A stretch of 64,000 nucleotides of DNA from Tetrahymena elliotti 4EA (GCA_000231825.2 JH720299.1:1262134-1326133); one strand, 5' to 3'; shown: positions 1 to 13,240, counted from the stretch's first letter. Program-made: numbers and translations. The notes: generated by a model from the sequence alone, not told the origin.

Positions 1-141
1 ATAAATTAAAAAAATAAAATATTTATTTTTTAAAACTTATGTTAATAAATTTATAATTATGTAAATTTGTATATGACTGAAAATAAGGACTAATTTTCAA
101 AGCTTGCATAAAATTTTGTTTCAACTTAACAACTACTCTAA

Positions 142-1708
142 ATGAAATCAAAGGAAGTAATCAAAAAGGAAATAGAATAATAGAGAGATTATATTTCGTA
201 TAATACAACAAATCTTAAATAAACAGTGGCAGATTAAATTTCTTGAGCAAATAAATGTTCGTTGGAGATAGGAAAACTGAAAAAAATATACTTGCAAGAT
301 TTAGTTCAAAATAAACCTATGGAAAAATCTGTGATATTTGTCAAGACATTTTGTAAGCCTAAGCAAGATGAATGCAGTAAACTTAGGAAAAGAGTAATCA
401 TATTCATATAAGTCTTTACAACTAAGAAAAGTCTAATTGTGATTTAAAATATTTGGATTGAAAATACCCTTCAAATACTAGAATAGCAATATAAAATCCT
501 TATTTAAAAATGAATGCTCTAGGACATGTTTCTTAGGAATGACAACCCAGAAAATATCTAATTATTAAATTAAGATTTAGATTAAATTACATAATAATTA
601 AAAGAATACAATTCATTGAAATAAAAAGGCAATGATTTTTTTAACTAAAACAATACAAATAAGCAATAGAATTGTATGTGAAAGCTTTAGAGTTTGAATC
701 TAGCAATGATGAAAAAGTAGTCGCTAACTCTAACATCTCTCAAGCTTTAATATGTCAAAACAAATATTAAATAGCTATTTAATATTTTGATAAAGCTCTT
801 AATCAAAAACATCAAAAATCCCTCTTTAGGAAAACATTAGCTTTGATGTGATTGAATGATTTTGAAAAAGCTTTGAAAGTATTGCTATAAATTGAAAAGA
901 ATAAAGATTGTTAAAAATATATAGAAGAGTGTGTATTTAAGATGGAAAAATAATAAAATGGATACAGTCAATAAGAAATAGCAGAAATCATTATGCAAAA
1001 GGATAGCTAAAAACTAGTAAATTTTGTAGGAAACATTGAATTAAGAAGAACAAATAACATGGGAAGAGGAGTTTTTGCAACAAAAAACATCAATAAAAAT
1101 GATGTAATTGCTATCTGTGAGCTTATATAATCAAAGAAGAACAAAGATGAATTAGTACTTGAGATAAACCCTAACTCAGTTTTAAATAAAGATAGTTAAT
1201 ACTTTACAAGAGAGTAGCTTATTATGGAAATGCAAGATAACTTCTACTTGAGAAAAGTTCTTTCAATCTCTACAGAGGTGATATTGGTACAGAGTATCCA
1301 ATCCCAAAAATAAAAGAAATTTTTACTAAAAAATATTACAAATAAGGAGAAAACTAGTTAATTTAACTTTCTGCTGAAGACATTGACAAAATAACAAATT
1401 TTAATACTTTTGGAGGCTAAAACAAAACTTCATTGATTATGCTTGCTAGTTTCTTCAATCATAATAAAATCAGCGATATTTAACTTATTAGTGTAGATGA
1501 TAAAGTAATCATAGTTTCCAAAAGAGACATTCTTAAAGATGAAGAAATATTTACAAGCTATGTAGACTACGCATACAAAGATCCAAAATAAATTACCTAA
1601 ATCCTAAAAAAATGGGGAATAACTGAAGAAAATGGAACTATTAACTAAATGCTAGAACATATTTACCTAACTAATTATTCTTGTAGAAAGTTATTTTAAT
1701 TAAATTGA
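142..1708 (+). pseudogene. SMYD-type TPR/MYND/SET-domain protein, frameshifted
   Basis: The pieces of a lysine methyltransferase of the SMYD type lie in order but in different frames. An ATG at 142 opens a frame that soon meets TGA. A MYND-like zinc-finger start (KICDICQDIL, cysteine codons at 330 and 339) is in another frame and also meets TGA. From about 630 a TPR stretch follows (QAIELYVKALEFE, then FDKAL), broken by a TGA at LALM*LNDFEKAL. The SET part begins RRTNNMGRGVFATKNI near 1040. At about 1250-1265 the homology jumps to another frame (LYRGDIGTEYPIPKI), which contains SFFNHN and DEEIFTSYVDYAYK, the usual end of a SET core, and stops at TGA 1706-1708. No GT-AG intron explains these shifts. 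A decayed gene is the simplest reading; clustered base-calling errors are the alternative. Confidence 0.7.
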
Positions 1709-3059
1709 ATTTATTTACCTAAGTCTACAAATATTTTTTTTGTAATTTCATCTTTTGAATTGAACTTTTTCATAAAAACTTGAGAAAAGTTTTGAAAGTG
1801 TTTAATTTAAATTCAAAAAAGTAACCAATAAATTAAATAATTATTTAGAAAGATAAAAAATTTCAGTAAAAACTTAAAAAATTTTAATTCACAATAAAAT
1901 CTTTTGTTTTTATTCCTTCCTTTCTCGCTTACTAGCCATCTATCTACTCCATTTAAATTTTGAATTTTAAAAATTATTTATTTAATTTTGCAAAGATGGA
2001 ATTAATTTTCATATATCTAATAATAACTTAAAGTCCATAGGTAAATATGTATTTATTTATTTTTGCAACTTTTTTCCATATTAATTAATAATATTCTAAT
2101 CTTTTTTTTGCTTTATATTTCAGAAGTAATTTTTGCATTACATAAATAATATTTAATTTGTAAATGAATCTTTTTTTATTTTGTTTACAAGATTAATATT
2201 TCGGATTCAAAATTGTATTTTTAAGCTATTCCTGAATAATTTGATAAAAGGGATAGATATATATTTTCTCAAAAAAATAGTTATGTTTTATTTACTAATT
2301 TAATTATATTTTCTAAGAAATCTTTAATTCTCAAAGGTTATTTTTTATGTTTGATTTCAGCTAAAAGTAATATCTTTATATTCTTTACTAAATGTATTAC
2401 TTTGGAATTTTAATGTAATATTTTTGAGAAGATGTGGTAATAAGGGAAAATAATTTGATTGTCTAATAGTGTGTGGAAATATTGATTTTTCTGAGAAAAT
2501 TGAATAGAAAAAAATTGATTAATAATCTAAATTGATATTTTCTCAAAGATTTAGATTATCATTGATCAATTAAAAATATTTTTGACTGTTTAACGAATTT
2601 TCTTGATCAAATAAATTTATTTTTTTAATTTAATAAAATCATATTAAAAAGTAAAGAATTATTTAGTAGAGTAATAAATTCTTTTAAATTTTTTTAAAAA
2701 TAAATAAAATAATTGTTTTTCAAAAAATATACATATCTTTTTGTTAGAATAAATTAAAAAAACAAAAAATATTCAAGCAAGTGAATAGGGAAAAATAGTT
2801 TTTTTTGTTTTCTTTAAAGTTTTGAATATATTGAGCAAATAAAATCTACACTAAATATTAAAGCTAGCCATTTGATTGCAAGTTTGAAGTAAAATTAGTA
2901 ATTATCAATAATAAATACTTTAAGGCGAGGAATTATCTCTTTGTTTTTCATTTTATTAGCTTATAAATAAGTTCATATAATTATACTAATTATTATTAAC
3001 TATTAATTGATTAGGTGTTAAAATAGCAAAAATAAGAGTGATATCAGTAAGAAAAATAT
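1709..3059. other. AT-rich intergenic stretch
   Basis: No coding frame, RNA gene or repeat was recognised. It separates the SET-domain pseudogene from the start of the LRR gene and should hold the latter's promoter. Confidence 0.5.
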
Positions 3060-5562
3060 ATGAAAAGTCAAGATAACTTTATCTTAGAAGATTAGCAGTA
3101 CATATTTTACTCTTCCTTAAATAAATTTGATGGGGTTGACATGCGATTTCTCATATTAGATTATTATTAATTATAGATCTTGCAATATAAATGACAAAAG
3201 CTTAGAAAATATTTTTATCAATTTTTCCAAGAGAAAGTCTAAAAATCCTTCTGCAATTACATTGTATTTTAAGTAATTTATCATTAAAATAATTATTTTA
3301 AAGAATTAATAATTGTTTTATAAATTTTCAAGAGGAAACTAGATCACAAATTATGGAATTCATATAATAATAAGTAGAGTATTTAATAATGATGAGCTTA
3401 TGCTTCTAATTTTAGATTTTGAGTAAGAAAACAATGATAAAAATTTAATCTTATTCATATACTATAATGAAATAAAATAATTAGGGAAAATAAAATTGCT
3501 TAGTAGGGATTGAAATTGTTGTTAAAGCTACCTAAAGTTTTGAGAAATCTTTAGACTTTCTGCCTATCAGTAAAGTATAACTAAACATCATTAGTTTATT
3601 AGCTTTTTAGTTGTTTATATATAGATTAAATTATTAATAAATTCTGATAAAAAATATCCACTTAAGAGGAAATTATAAAAATATTTAATTATTAATCAAT
3701 CAATCATTTTGTTTAATAGATCTAATAACTTCGAAATTGGAAAAGAAAAATCTTCTAAAATTTAAAATTTATACGATTTCTACAATAAAACTAATCTTTA
3801 AAAGCTTTAGATGGATTTGAGGTAATATATTTATCCAACTTCATTATTTCTAATTATTCCTTACTTTCAGCTTTAATCCCATAGATGCTCATTCTACTAA
3901 ATCCTTAGCGTAGTTAATTAAAAGTTCCCCTTAATTATTAGATTTGGCTTTAAATCTGGAGTAAATTCTTTTACATTTAATTTTTGATCAAATATCGCAA
4001 AATAGCATTTCTCAAATCATTCAATAATTACCATTCTAAAATGTTTATGTTTTTTAAAAGAGAGTAAATATTTTAAGAATTAAATATTGTTTTAAGTTTT
4101 TACATTAAAATTATGCTTGATGACTTTTTTGCTTAGAAATTCAATAAAAACTTATTATTTAAATTTAAAGTAGCTGTTATTAAATCTACTATTTTACTAT
4201 ATGGTAAAAAACATTTTATTCAATTAAAGTCTAAATAAATAATTACTGTAAACCTCATAATATCACTTCAGAAAAAATTATCACTCAAAACCATTTTTGA
4301 CTTTTGAATTTTGAGGTTTAATGGCAATTAAATAAAATCCTAAATAATTAATATAATAAAAAATAAATATTGAAGTTACTTAGCTTTTTTGGTTCAAATG
4401 AATTTAAATTGTTTATGAAAAGAATGTCAAATTACCAATAAAAAATCATAAAAATAATAATAGAAAATTAAATGGATTTTAATAAAATTGAGATAGAATT
4501 CAAAATACTTTACAATAATTTTAATAATTAAAACAATAAGAAAGAGTAAAATTCTTATTATCTATTAACAAAAATCAAATGAAAAATTTATACATTTCTG
4601 AATGAATTTTTATTTATGAAAATGTTTAGAGACAAAAACAAATCAAGCTAACAATTAGATGATTAATAAGAGATACTACTTTTTTGTTAGAATAAAAATG
4701 ATTTACAACCTTATTTAATTTAAATAGGAATACAAAGCTTTCAAAAGAAAATATTTCAGCTTTCAAATAAAATGTAGAGTTTCCTGAGTAATTAGGAAAA
4801 ATAGAGCTTATTCTTGGGTAAACTTTTTGTTTAATATTGAAAAGTGTTTTTAATTTTGTGATTAAATAGGATGAACTCTGATATGACAAAAGACGAAATA
4901 TATAATATATTTGATCCAATTAAGAGGTGCTAAGAATTGAGATCAATACATTTAGATCTTCAGTATAAATAGATTTTGTTTTATTAATAAAAGTAATATG
5001 TGATACTTTATAATTTTTAATAAAAGCCACAATTTGATTGGTGATGATGGAATAAAGCTTTTATTTTAATTTTTATAAAAGCTTTAAAATCTATCTCAGT
5101 TTAAAGTCAACTTAGAGTAAATTATTTATGTTGAATTTATTTTTTTTAACTCTTAGTTAATTTTGAAATCAAAGAAATAATAAAATCACTAACTCAGGTG
5201 CAGGTAGTATTGGATAACTCTTTGAAAAATAAAATAGCTTATTATATGCAGACATAATTTTGAGGTAAAAATAGAAAAATGGTGACATTTGATAAATATG
5301 CTAATATAAAAATAGAAACAACGAGATAAATTATTTCGGAGCTAAGATTCTAAGCAAATCCATCAAATAAAATAAAAGAATCAGAATAGTTTAATTAAAT
5401 CTCAGGTAATATATTTATTAATAATTAGCTTTTAGCTCAATAATATTTAAAAACATTAGTGATTTCAATATTAGTAATTAGGAGAAAACTCAACTCTTTA
5501 TGCTAATTTCTAAATCTTAAAGACTAATTTAAACTCCAAAAATATTTTTCCAATATTGTTGA
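3060..5562 (+). CDS. intron-rich leucine-rich-repeat protein, about one LRR per exon
   Basis: LRR protein, presumably a protein-binding solenoid; ligand unknown. Exons with matching splice signals and phase: 3060-3097 (ATG, MKSQDNFILEDQ), 3177-3272, 3333-3422, 3485-3574, 3720-3821, 3871-3960, 4006-4095, 4137-4247 (less sure), 4728-4817, 4870-4962, 5027-5116, 5175-5264, 5316-5405, 5460-5562 (stop TGA). Nearly all carry one repeat of the ciliate form N-x-I-x(3)-GA-x(2)-L, for example NNKITNSGAGSIGQLFEK, NNEINYFGAKILSKSIKQ and NLIGDDGIKLLFQF. Most are exactly 90 nt (1 nt + 29 codons + 2 nt), so introns are phase 2 throughout and every such exon can be skipped or duplicated without changing frame. 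Introns are mostly 45-145 nt. Position 4248-4727 is not resolved and may hide one or two more exons. No kinase domain, signal peptide or membrane segment was seen. Confidence 0.75.
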
Positions 5563-6843
5563 AAATAAATATAAATTAATTTTTTAATCTATAATAATAA
5601 TATTTGTATTTATGTTTTCATATTTATATATTCATATTCCTATACTAATAACTAAAAACTACTCAACTTCTTTATATATTTTTAAAAAAATGTTTATTTT
5701 AATTTTATTAACAGTCAAATTATGCTCAAATTTTAACAAACACATTTTCTCCAAATTCAAACCTATTCTAGCTAAATATTTTAAGAATTTTATACTTTTT
5801 TAAAAATAAATTTTTGGTCAATTTTTATATTTCTTGAAATAGTTTTTTGTATATAAATTGAGTTATTAAAATTAAATAAAAACATTTGAAATATTAGATT
5901 AAAAATTTGATTTAATCATCATATTGCCCTACTAAAAGAACTAACAATAGGGATAAAGCATGGCAGTTAAGATAGATAAATGATTTTAAACAGGTAAAAA
6001 TAAAGTTTTTTTCAAATTGTTATTTATAGTCTAGAATTAAGTATATTATGTTACATTCTTTAATAATTTTTGAAAACAATAAAAGAAATATGACATCTTT
6101 AGACAAATTTAAAGAAAATACATAAATATTCATGTAATTTTTTTCCAAGTAATTTTCTTTTATAAAGCATTATTTTAGCTTGAATGAAATTAATTTTTTT
6201 AATTTTGTTTTTGTATTATGTAAAATTTTTCTTTTTCAGGAATAATATTTAAAAATATAAATAAGAAGCCATTTTTATTTGCTAATTTTCAATAATTGTT
6301 TGTATTAATACAAATATTATCAATTTAATTAAGACTTTGTTATTTATTAGAAATTTATGTTAAATACAATATAATAAGATTGATTAATAGGTTTAATAGG
6401 GTAAGCTTAACTTTACTATTTCGCTTCTTTACTCAATAGTTTAGTTTGAAAAATATATCATGTAAGTAAATAAAAATTAAAAAGGTGAGCATAAAAAATT
6501 AATCAGAAAAAAACAAAGAATTTGAACTAAAATTAGCTTGCAAAGAGGAAATTTGAATTGTTTTTGAAAATTAAATTAAGAATTGAGGATAATTTAGATA
6601 TTAGAAAGATAAATCGAAGAAAAAATGTGTGAAATATACATAGTTGTTTATTTTGATTTTGATTTTTTGTTAGAAATATTTTGGATGAACAGAATATTGT
6701 AATCTTATTTAGATATGCAATAAGAAGAATGGAGAGAATCATTGATTAGGAAACAAAGAAATTAATTAAATGAAATAATTAATTAGGAATATAGCTTGAA
6801 ACTTAGATGTAAAATAAATAAAAAAAGAAAGAAATAAGTTGAA
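5563..6843. other. AT-rich intergenic stretch
   Basis: No convincing gene. Short frames here are low-complexity Phe/Ile/Lys/Asn runs expected by chance. The last few hundred bases should contain the promoter of the next gene. Confidence 0.5.
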
Positions 6844-9800
6844 ATGAAAATTGTGATTAAAAAGAAATTCTTGATATTAATACTTGTTATTCTTTTATAA
6901 TTTGCGATTCATTAGTCTTATTCACAAATAATAACCTCAAATGAATCGATTAATCTTCAACAAAATGAAGTCTATCTTTAAGATGTAGCCGATTTATATG
7001 AATTTGTAGCAAAAAACATCACTTTTCCATCTGGATATCCTTCAAATTAGATAAATTAACCATATACACTTTTGTCTGAAACAAAAAACAATTAAGTCAC
7101 AAGCAATACATTAGCTAATTTTAATTACGCAAACGCAATATATTCTATTGCACTTGGTTATCAGTTGAAGAGCAACAGCAATAACTTGGACATAATTTTA
7201 ACTTACTACAGAACATACATAAACCCTAAGAATGGCATAATCAAAAGAGATGAGTTAAATAATAGAAAAATTCAAAGCATAGATCCTAAATATACACCTA
7301 ATTACACTTATGGTAGTATGTTTAACAGCACTGCTGGTTTTGTCTCTTATTATTATATCAATACAACTAGTTAGATTTTTTAGAAGTCTGTTTACTTCTT
7401 CAGCTATTTAGAGAAGATTGGTATTAATCTAATCCAGGTTTTTAACATTGATCTTTTTAAACATTCTTCAATACTGGGTCCTTCAGGAGTGATTTATCTT
7501 ATACAATACAGATTTGAATAATTCTAACTATATAAATTTAAAGACTAAGAGCCTTCTTTAATTGATTTGACTAAATCATTTAAAGACATATAAATATCTA
7601 AGTATGTAGCAGACCAAGGAAAATATTATTTTGGTATCAGCTTACAAAATTCAACTGTGTATTGTGCTTCAGTGGACTTTAGTAATGATAAATTAATAAT
7701 AAGATCAGTAGAATTGCCTTAATATTTAAGTAATGAAAGTGAAGTTTAAGTACAAAGAATGAATGATTATTTCTACATAATTATTTCAGATTCACACTAA
7801 ATAAGTGTCTTATAATATTAATCAATTGGTCTACTTGATTTTGGAACTATGAATTTAGTCTAAAATAAGCAATTGCCTTTCGGTTTCGGTGTAGGAGCTT
7901 TTCCAACATTTATTTCACAAAACAATTTTATTTTCATAAAGGACAGATCAATTCATTTAGTGGATTTAAAAAAATCTAGAGTGATTTATTAACAATCATT
8001 TGATGCAGGATTGAATTTTTATTAATTAGATTATTACTAGAATCAATTTATTATGTATTTCCTTAATAGTGACGGTCAAGGAAAGATTACGTATTTAAGT
8101 AAGCAAATTTAAATTAAGGCACCGTCTTTAATAATTTAAGGTTAATAATCATAATTTTCTCTATTAATTTCTTCAAGTAATTTCCCATTCACTTTTAATG
8201 TCATACTTACAGTCAATATTCCCTCATAATAATAAGTCACATTTGAGGATTAAGCAATCCTAATCACATAAATTATGGATACACTCGTTAACCCAACATA
8301 ATTTTTTGCTGTTGAGCCATATGTTGAAGGTCCTGATCTTTCTTTAGAAGTAAGTCTACCCCAAACCTCTCAATAGCTTATTAAAAGTGCTAAATTTGTT
8401 AAAATTTAGTCTCTTAAGACGTTTTAGTAATTTAATATAGATGAAACATTTACCATGCACTAAACTGATTACTACTTTGCCTCTATTGCACAAAGACAAA
8501 AAGTAACAAACTAAAAAACTTAAAATAAACATAAAAGCTTTAAAGGGTAATAAAAAGAAATTTCTGAATAAAATAACAAAGAAAATTAAAATGTTTTATA
8601 AGATAAAATATTTTATGAAATTATTGCTTTGTTACCTGTTTCAAACAGCGATGGAAGTGGAAACATAAAAATAATATCAAACAAAGATTAATTTGATTAA
8701 AAAATAGATCAAATCGATAATTCTGGTTCATTTACTCTTTAATAAAATCCATCATCTACTAATTATAGAATTTATCTTCCTTTTGTTAACAAAAACATTC
8801 CTCTTTTAGATGATTAAGAGTTAATTTTAAATTATTTTGATGTCTAATGCAATCAAAATTTCATTTTTGCTTCAGATCTTTCTGCAAATGTTCTTTTTAC
8901 TTCATGTGGCTCTTAACTTTAAATGGTTTCTTATGTTCCTTCCAGTGATTCAAATTAAATGTTAAGTGTTACTTAGCTTTACAGTATTACAATTGATCCC
9001 ACACCATATAAGAAGCTACTCACAAACAGAGGTTTGTTATTTATCTATAGTGATACATCTGTTGCTGCTTTTGATTACATCAATTTTAACTACTTCCCAT
9101 TCGCTGTTCAAATACCTTAAATTTCACCTAATTAACAAGTTTTCTTATTCAAATGCAGCTTTATCATAATTTCTCCTTTGAATCCCCAAGAAATATCTAA
9201 TGATTCAATAAATATCCAAGCAGCATAATATTCTTATAATGGTTTCTAATAAGCCTTGCCAACACTACAAAGATATCTTCAAATAGACTAATAGCATTCA
9301 GTAAATAGTTCTTATTAAGCAATTGCAATAAGAAATGACATCGAATACTTGCTACTTTCTTAATCATAACAAACTGAATGGTATAACATTTATAGAATTT
9401 CAAACAATGCTTATTCTTAGAATTAGCTTTATTCAACTATTTAAATTCCATAAAATTCCATCCCTGTAATAAACTCTGACATAATTTGCATTCTTCAAGA
9501 CATTCCAGCTATGAAAGCATTTATAAGCAATGTCAGTTGTTCATAAATTATGGAACATGCATCAATTGTTTATGATCTCCTAATAACTGAAAACTAATTC
9601 AATGAAAATCTGTCTTTCTCAGCTTAAATCATTCTCTCTAATAGCTTAAAAAATTCATAAACCTATTACTTAATTACCCAAAGAAATGCAGAGTTGAAAA
9701 ACATGCTAGTAAATGAAAATTCTCTATAAGTTAAAGATTTAAAAGAATAATTTAACAAAGGCTTATGGGATTAATCAACAATATTTACTTTAAATGATCA

Positions 9801-11469
9801 AAAAATAATGAACACCTGCACTCTAGGATGGTACAGTAGCTTCTAAAACTGTATAGTGAAAAATAGAATAAACTCCATCTAAGCAACTCCTTAGTAATTA
9901 AGTATTTTGAATTCTTAAAATAAATAAACAATTATAAACTACACAAAGAATTACATCCATTAAGATAGAAAACAAATGATAAACCGAAAAGAAAACAGAT
10001 ACAATAACTCAACATCAAACAAAGCAATTATATAATAAGATTTGTAAAGAATTTTACAAGAAACCTTCTTCTCTAAGAAATAAAATGATGAACTATAAAA
10101 TAATTAATTCAAGTACTTTAACATCCTCAATAACAATAACAACTATATAAATAAATTTGAATATAAATAAATTAAAATAATGAATGAAAAAATAGAACAA
10201 AATGAGAACAAACATGAGAAAAATAGAAAAGAAGAATCAAAAGAGAGTAACAAAACAGAATTTTCAGTAGAATAAATTACTATTTTTAGCTTTTTGTTTG
10301 ACTAAGCTATAACAGTATCTTAAAGTTTAACAAATATAATGACTTTATTATATTTGGATTAAAATTATTATGGCTGCTCTTTTATGGATGATAACTTTAG
10401 TGTAACAAACAGAAGACAAGGAGTATTCTATGTTGATCTGTATGTCCTTTGTCCTTAGAGTTTGGATAAATACCATTTAATGATAACAACAAACAATAAA
10501 AATGAATACTAACGTGTAAGTATCAGTAATAAAAAAACATATTCTACTTAATATAACTATGACCCTTCACCATTTTAGAAGTTACTTTCAATCAATCAAG
10601 ATATTGTTTTGACTAAATATAATGGAGATAAATACTTTTTAAGAATATCAGATACCACTTTCTACATAGATCAGACTTAAATACCTTATTCTACTATGAT
10701 AGGGATAAATGCAGTTTCCACATTAGCATAAAAGATTTTTTTGACCTTCTTTGAAAATTAAATTCTTTATGTGCAAGTTATCGTTACAGAAGGAGTTCTA
10801 AATGAATACATAGATATCTCCTATTTGTTAGAAGAAAATTATTTTTCTATTTCAAGCAGTGATACTATTAACTCCATTGATCAATATTCTGATACACAGT
10901 TTAGAATAGGTTTTTCTAATTCTTACATTTATGATGTAGAAGTTTATTTGAATTCTGACAACACTGTCTCTCTTAGAAACGTCTCTTTGTATTATTATAG
11001 AGATGCATTTTCCAAACATCTATCAGGATTTAAAGGATCTAAGTACAATCTTTTTTATGGATTTAAAGACAATTAATACATATTAACTTTATATTCAAAT
11101 GCAAATTCCAAATAAAATTAATATCTTATTGAATCAATGTAAATTATTCCTTTCAATACAAACATACAAGGAATCAGATGTGTTTATGAAATAAATCCTA
11201 ATTAAATAGTAATTTCTTTCTCAAATTAATAAATACTCACCTTCGACATCTCTGATACTATTAAATTTACTGTTAAATAACCTCAAAATTAAATCCCACA
11301 GTAAGGAATCTAGCTACTACCAATTAACTAGCTAGATGATTTAAATAATATCACCCTTCTCCTTAAAAAATAGCCCCCAAAACCAACTCCTACCTCTAAT
11401 TCTTAAAAGATAGATTTCTCATTTGCTTTATATATCTCAATTACACTATTTTCTTTATTTGCATTGTGA
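6844..11469 (+). CDS. large secreted or surface-anchored protein, uncharacterised (1541 aa)
   Basis: Single-exon gene; the frame stays open from ATG 6844 to TGA 11467-11469 with very many TAA/TAG Gln codons. I do not recognise the family. The N-terminus is a clear signal peptide (KIVIKKKFLILILVILLQFA, then polar sequence). The body is Ser/Thr/Asn/Gln-rich, low in cysteine, with many predicted beta-type segments and a charged Lys/Glu/Asn-rich patch around residues 1110-1135. The last about 20 residues are hydrophobic (FALYISITLFSLFAL) with no basic cytoplasmic tail, preceded by a Pro/Thr/Ser/Asn spacer. That layout fits a GPI-anchor signal or a very short C-terminal membrane anchor. Export and surface attachment are inference; no enzymatic motif was seen. 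Lone gene, with long AT-rich flanks. Confidence 0.85.
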
Positions 11470-11984
11470 TTTTATATTTATTCTTATATAATTTAATTTT
11501 ACTTTATAAAAATGTAATCAGAATTTGCAAATTTAATTCATTCTTTTTTCTTTTAAAATATTTTAATTGACTTTCACATTTATTTTCATTTTTTAATAAT
11601 TTGTTAGCTTTTAGACTTAATCTAATTTACAAACATTTTTGGAAAATAACTAGTTAAATTTCTACTCTTTAACAAAATTTAAAGTTTTTACAAAAATAGA
11701 ATTTACAAATAATTAAAAATCAACTCATTTTATGATTTTATGTTGTAATTTGCTTTTTATAGTAGGTAGTTAAAGTAATCTAAGACAATAGAATTTGTAA
11801 TATTATTACTATGGACAAAGATAATTGTAATTAAATGAAAAGGTATAACTAGATAGTTAAAAGAATATTCTTTACTGACAAATTAAAAATTTGACCACCA
11901 ATAACAAATTAATATTTTGGGAATAAATATTGTTATTATAATGTTAATTTTTATAAGTAATTAAAAAAGATAATTTACTATACT
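11470..11984. other. intergenic stretch with duplicated upstream sequence of the kinase genes
   Basis: Mostly featureless. The block at about 11903-11930 contains AACAAATTAATATTTTGGG, which recurs upstream of the kinase gene at 13350. It shows that the duplication that made the truncated kinase copy included flanking DNA. Confidence 0.5.
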
Positions 11985-12115
11985 ATGGGTTGCTGTGATT
12001 CTAAATAAAAATTTCAAAATCAAAAGATTTAGAATGGACAATATTTTTATTCGAGAAAATGTTGAGGGTAATTTGGGATTTGGGATTTTGAGCCAGAACA
12101 CGTATTTATACATAT
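11985..12115 (+). pseudogene. truncated third copy of the MGCC kinase N-terminus
   Basis: ATG 11985 opens MGCCDSKQKFQNQK, matching the start MGCCGSK of the kinase at 13350. The frame hits TGA after about 26 codons. One frame over, the sequence continues with a degraded version of the segment before and at the Gly-rich loop (FIREN then VEGNLGFG; compare FILENSLYVE and EKLGSGSFSDV in the intact gene). Nothing further of the kinase is recognisable. The upstream 70-80 bp also resemble the promoter side of the intact gene. Reads as a relic of a tandem duplication. Confidence 0.7.
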
Positions 12116-12203
12116 ATGATTTCTTTTATCTATTTAATTTATTTTTATTTGATTAATATTAATATAATTTACTAATTTTTTGTAAATATCCTCAACATTT
12201 TCT
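12054..12203. repeat. short inverted repeat, 14-bp perfect ends
   Basis: AGAAAATGTTGAGG at 12054-12067 is repeated as its exact reverse complement at 12190-12203. The ends enclose about 120 bp with no gene and lie at the point where the kinase relic loses its homology. A small inserted element is possible; chance in AT-rich DNA is not excluded. Confidence 0.4.
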
Positions 12204-12437
12204 TAGCTATCATCATAATCTAAAATTTTAGGTATTGATAAGTGCTTAAAAATTTACTAATTTTACCAACTAAATGAAACTGGTAAATAGAATTTACTAG
12301 TTATTAAAAAAACTATCAATCCGATTCAAAACAAAAAAACATTTTAACACCTTTACCAATTTTTAAAAAGGTTTTTTCTTTGATATTTGATTTAATTATT
12401 TGTAATAGAGCTAATTATTATACCGTAACTCCCCTTC

Positions 12438-12510
12438 TTTAAGACCCCTCCTATATTTAAGATTTCTTTTCAGTCCTTTTTTTAAAAAACTGATAAATCA
12501 GGGTCTTAAA
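12438..12510. repeat. inverted repeat with TTTAAGACCC ends
   Basis: TTTAAGACCC at 12438-12447 pairs exactly with GGGTCTTAAA at 12501-12510. The same core (TTAAGACCCC) forms the ends of the larger element at 19771, so this may be a degraded relative. No gene lies inside. Confidence 0.4.
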
Positions 12511-12943
12511 AAAATTAGATCAAAAATTTTCAAATGTAAACTCAAAATTAAAGGAGGATATGAATTAAAAATATCTGAAATTTGATAATAATTAATTAAT
12601 ATTCATAATATTAGAATAAATGGAAATGGAAAAGAATATAATTGAAAGATATTTACTGACATGAAAACTAACTTGCTTGATTTATATTAGTAATCTTTAA
12701 AAATAATTTTATTTTTTTTAAATATCAAGCTCTTATTTAAGAGTGCTCTAACAAAATCTAAAAGAATGATTACTATATCTATTATCTACTTTTATTTTAT
12801 TAATATAAAACCCTTTATTCCAAATCAATGAATCACAAAAACTTGTTTGGGTTTAGACAAATGATTATAAATTTTTATTAAAACTTTAGAAGACAAATTT
12901 TATCAATATTTTTTAAAATTTTTTAGCGAGTTATTATTTTATT

Positions 12944-13240
12944 ATGGTTATTTACTTTTTTCTGGTACTTAATGTAATTTAAGATGATAATAGTTATAAT
13001 ACAAATAATGTATGCGCAAAGATATTTGTAAATGTAAATGAAAATGTAGAGCTAATATTTGAGGGAAATGAGAGTGAAAATCTAAAAAATGTGAGGATTA
13101 TTACAAATAAAAAAAAGCGATATGAGCTTTATGTGTTAAAAGAAAAATTCTTCTCAATAGTAATAGAAATATTTCTCTCTACTAATACTTTTTTATTTTT
13201 GATATAATTGGTCTTTTGGAATCTTTTGTAAATATTTTGA
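12944..13240 (+). CDS. possible small secreted or membrane protein (98 aa)
   Basis: An open frame under the ciliate code from ATG 12944 to TGA 13238-13240. It starts with a hydrophobic segment (MVIYFFLVLNVI) that could be a signal peptide, has a charged middle (NENVELIFEGNESENLKNV) and a second hydrophobic stretch near the C-terminus. The middle uses Glu, Gly, Ala and Cys codons more than neighbouring spacer. No family recognised, no intron signs, no repeat of it elsewhere in the window. It may be a real small gene, an exon fragment, or chance. Confidence 0.3.

Noticed and set aside
4631..4727. Extra LRR exon reading DDQQEILLFCQNKNDLQ
   Set aside because: It looks LRR-like but has no GT donor before the next acceptor at 4727 and is out of phase, so it was not included in the gene model.
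4626..4919. 97-residue minus-strand open frame
   Set aside because: It lies antisense to LRR exons 4728-4817 and 4870-4962 and has no complexity of its own.
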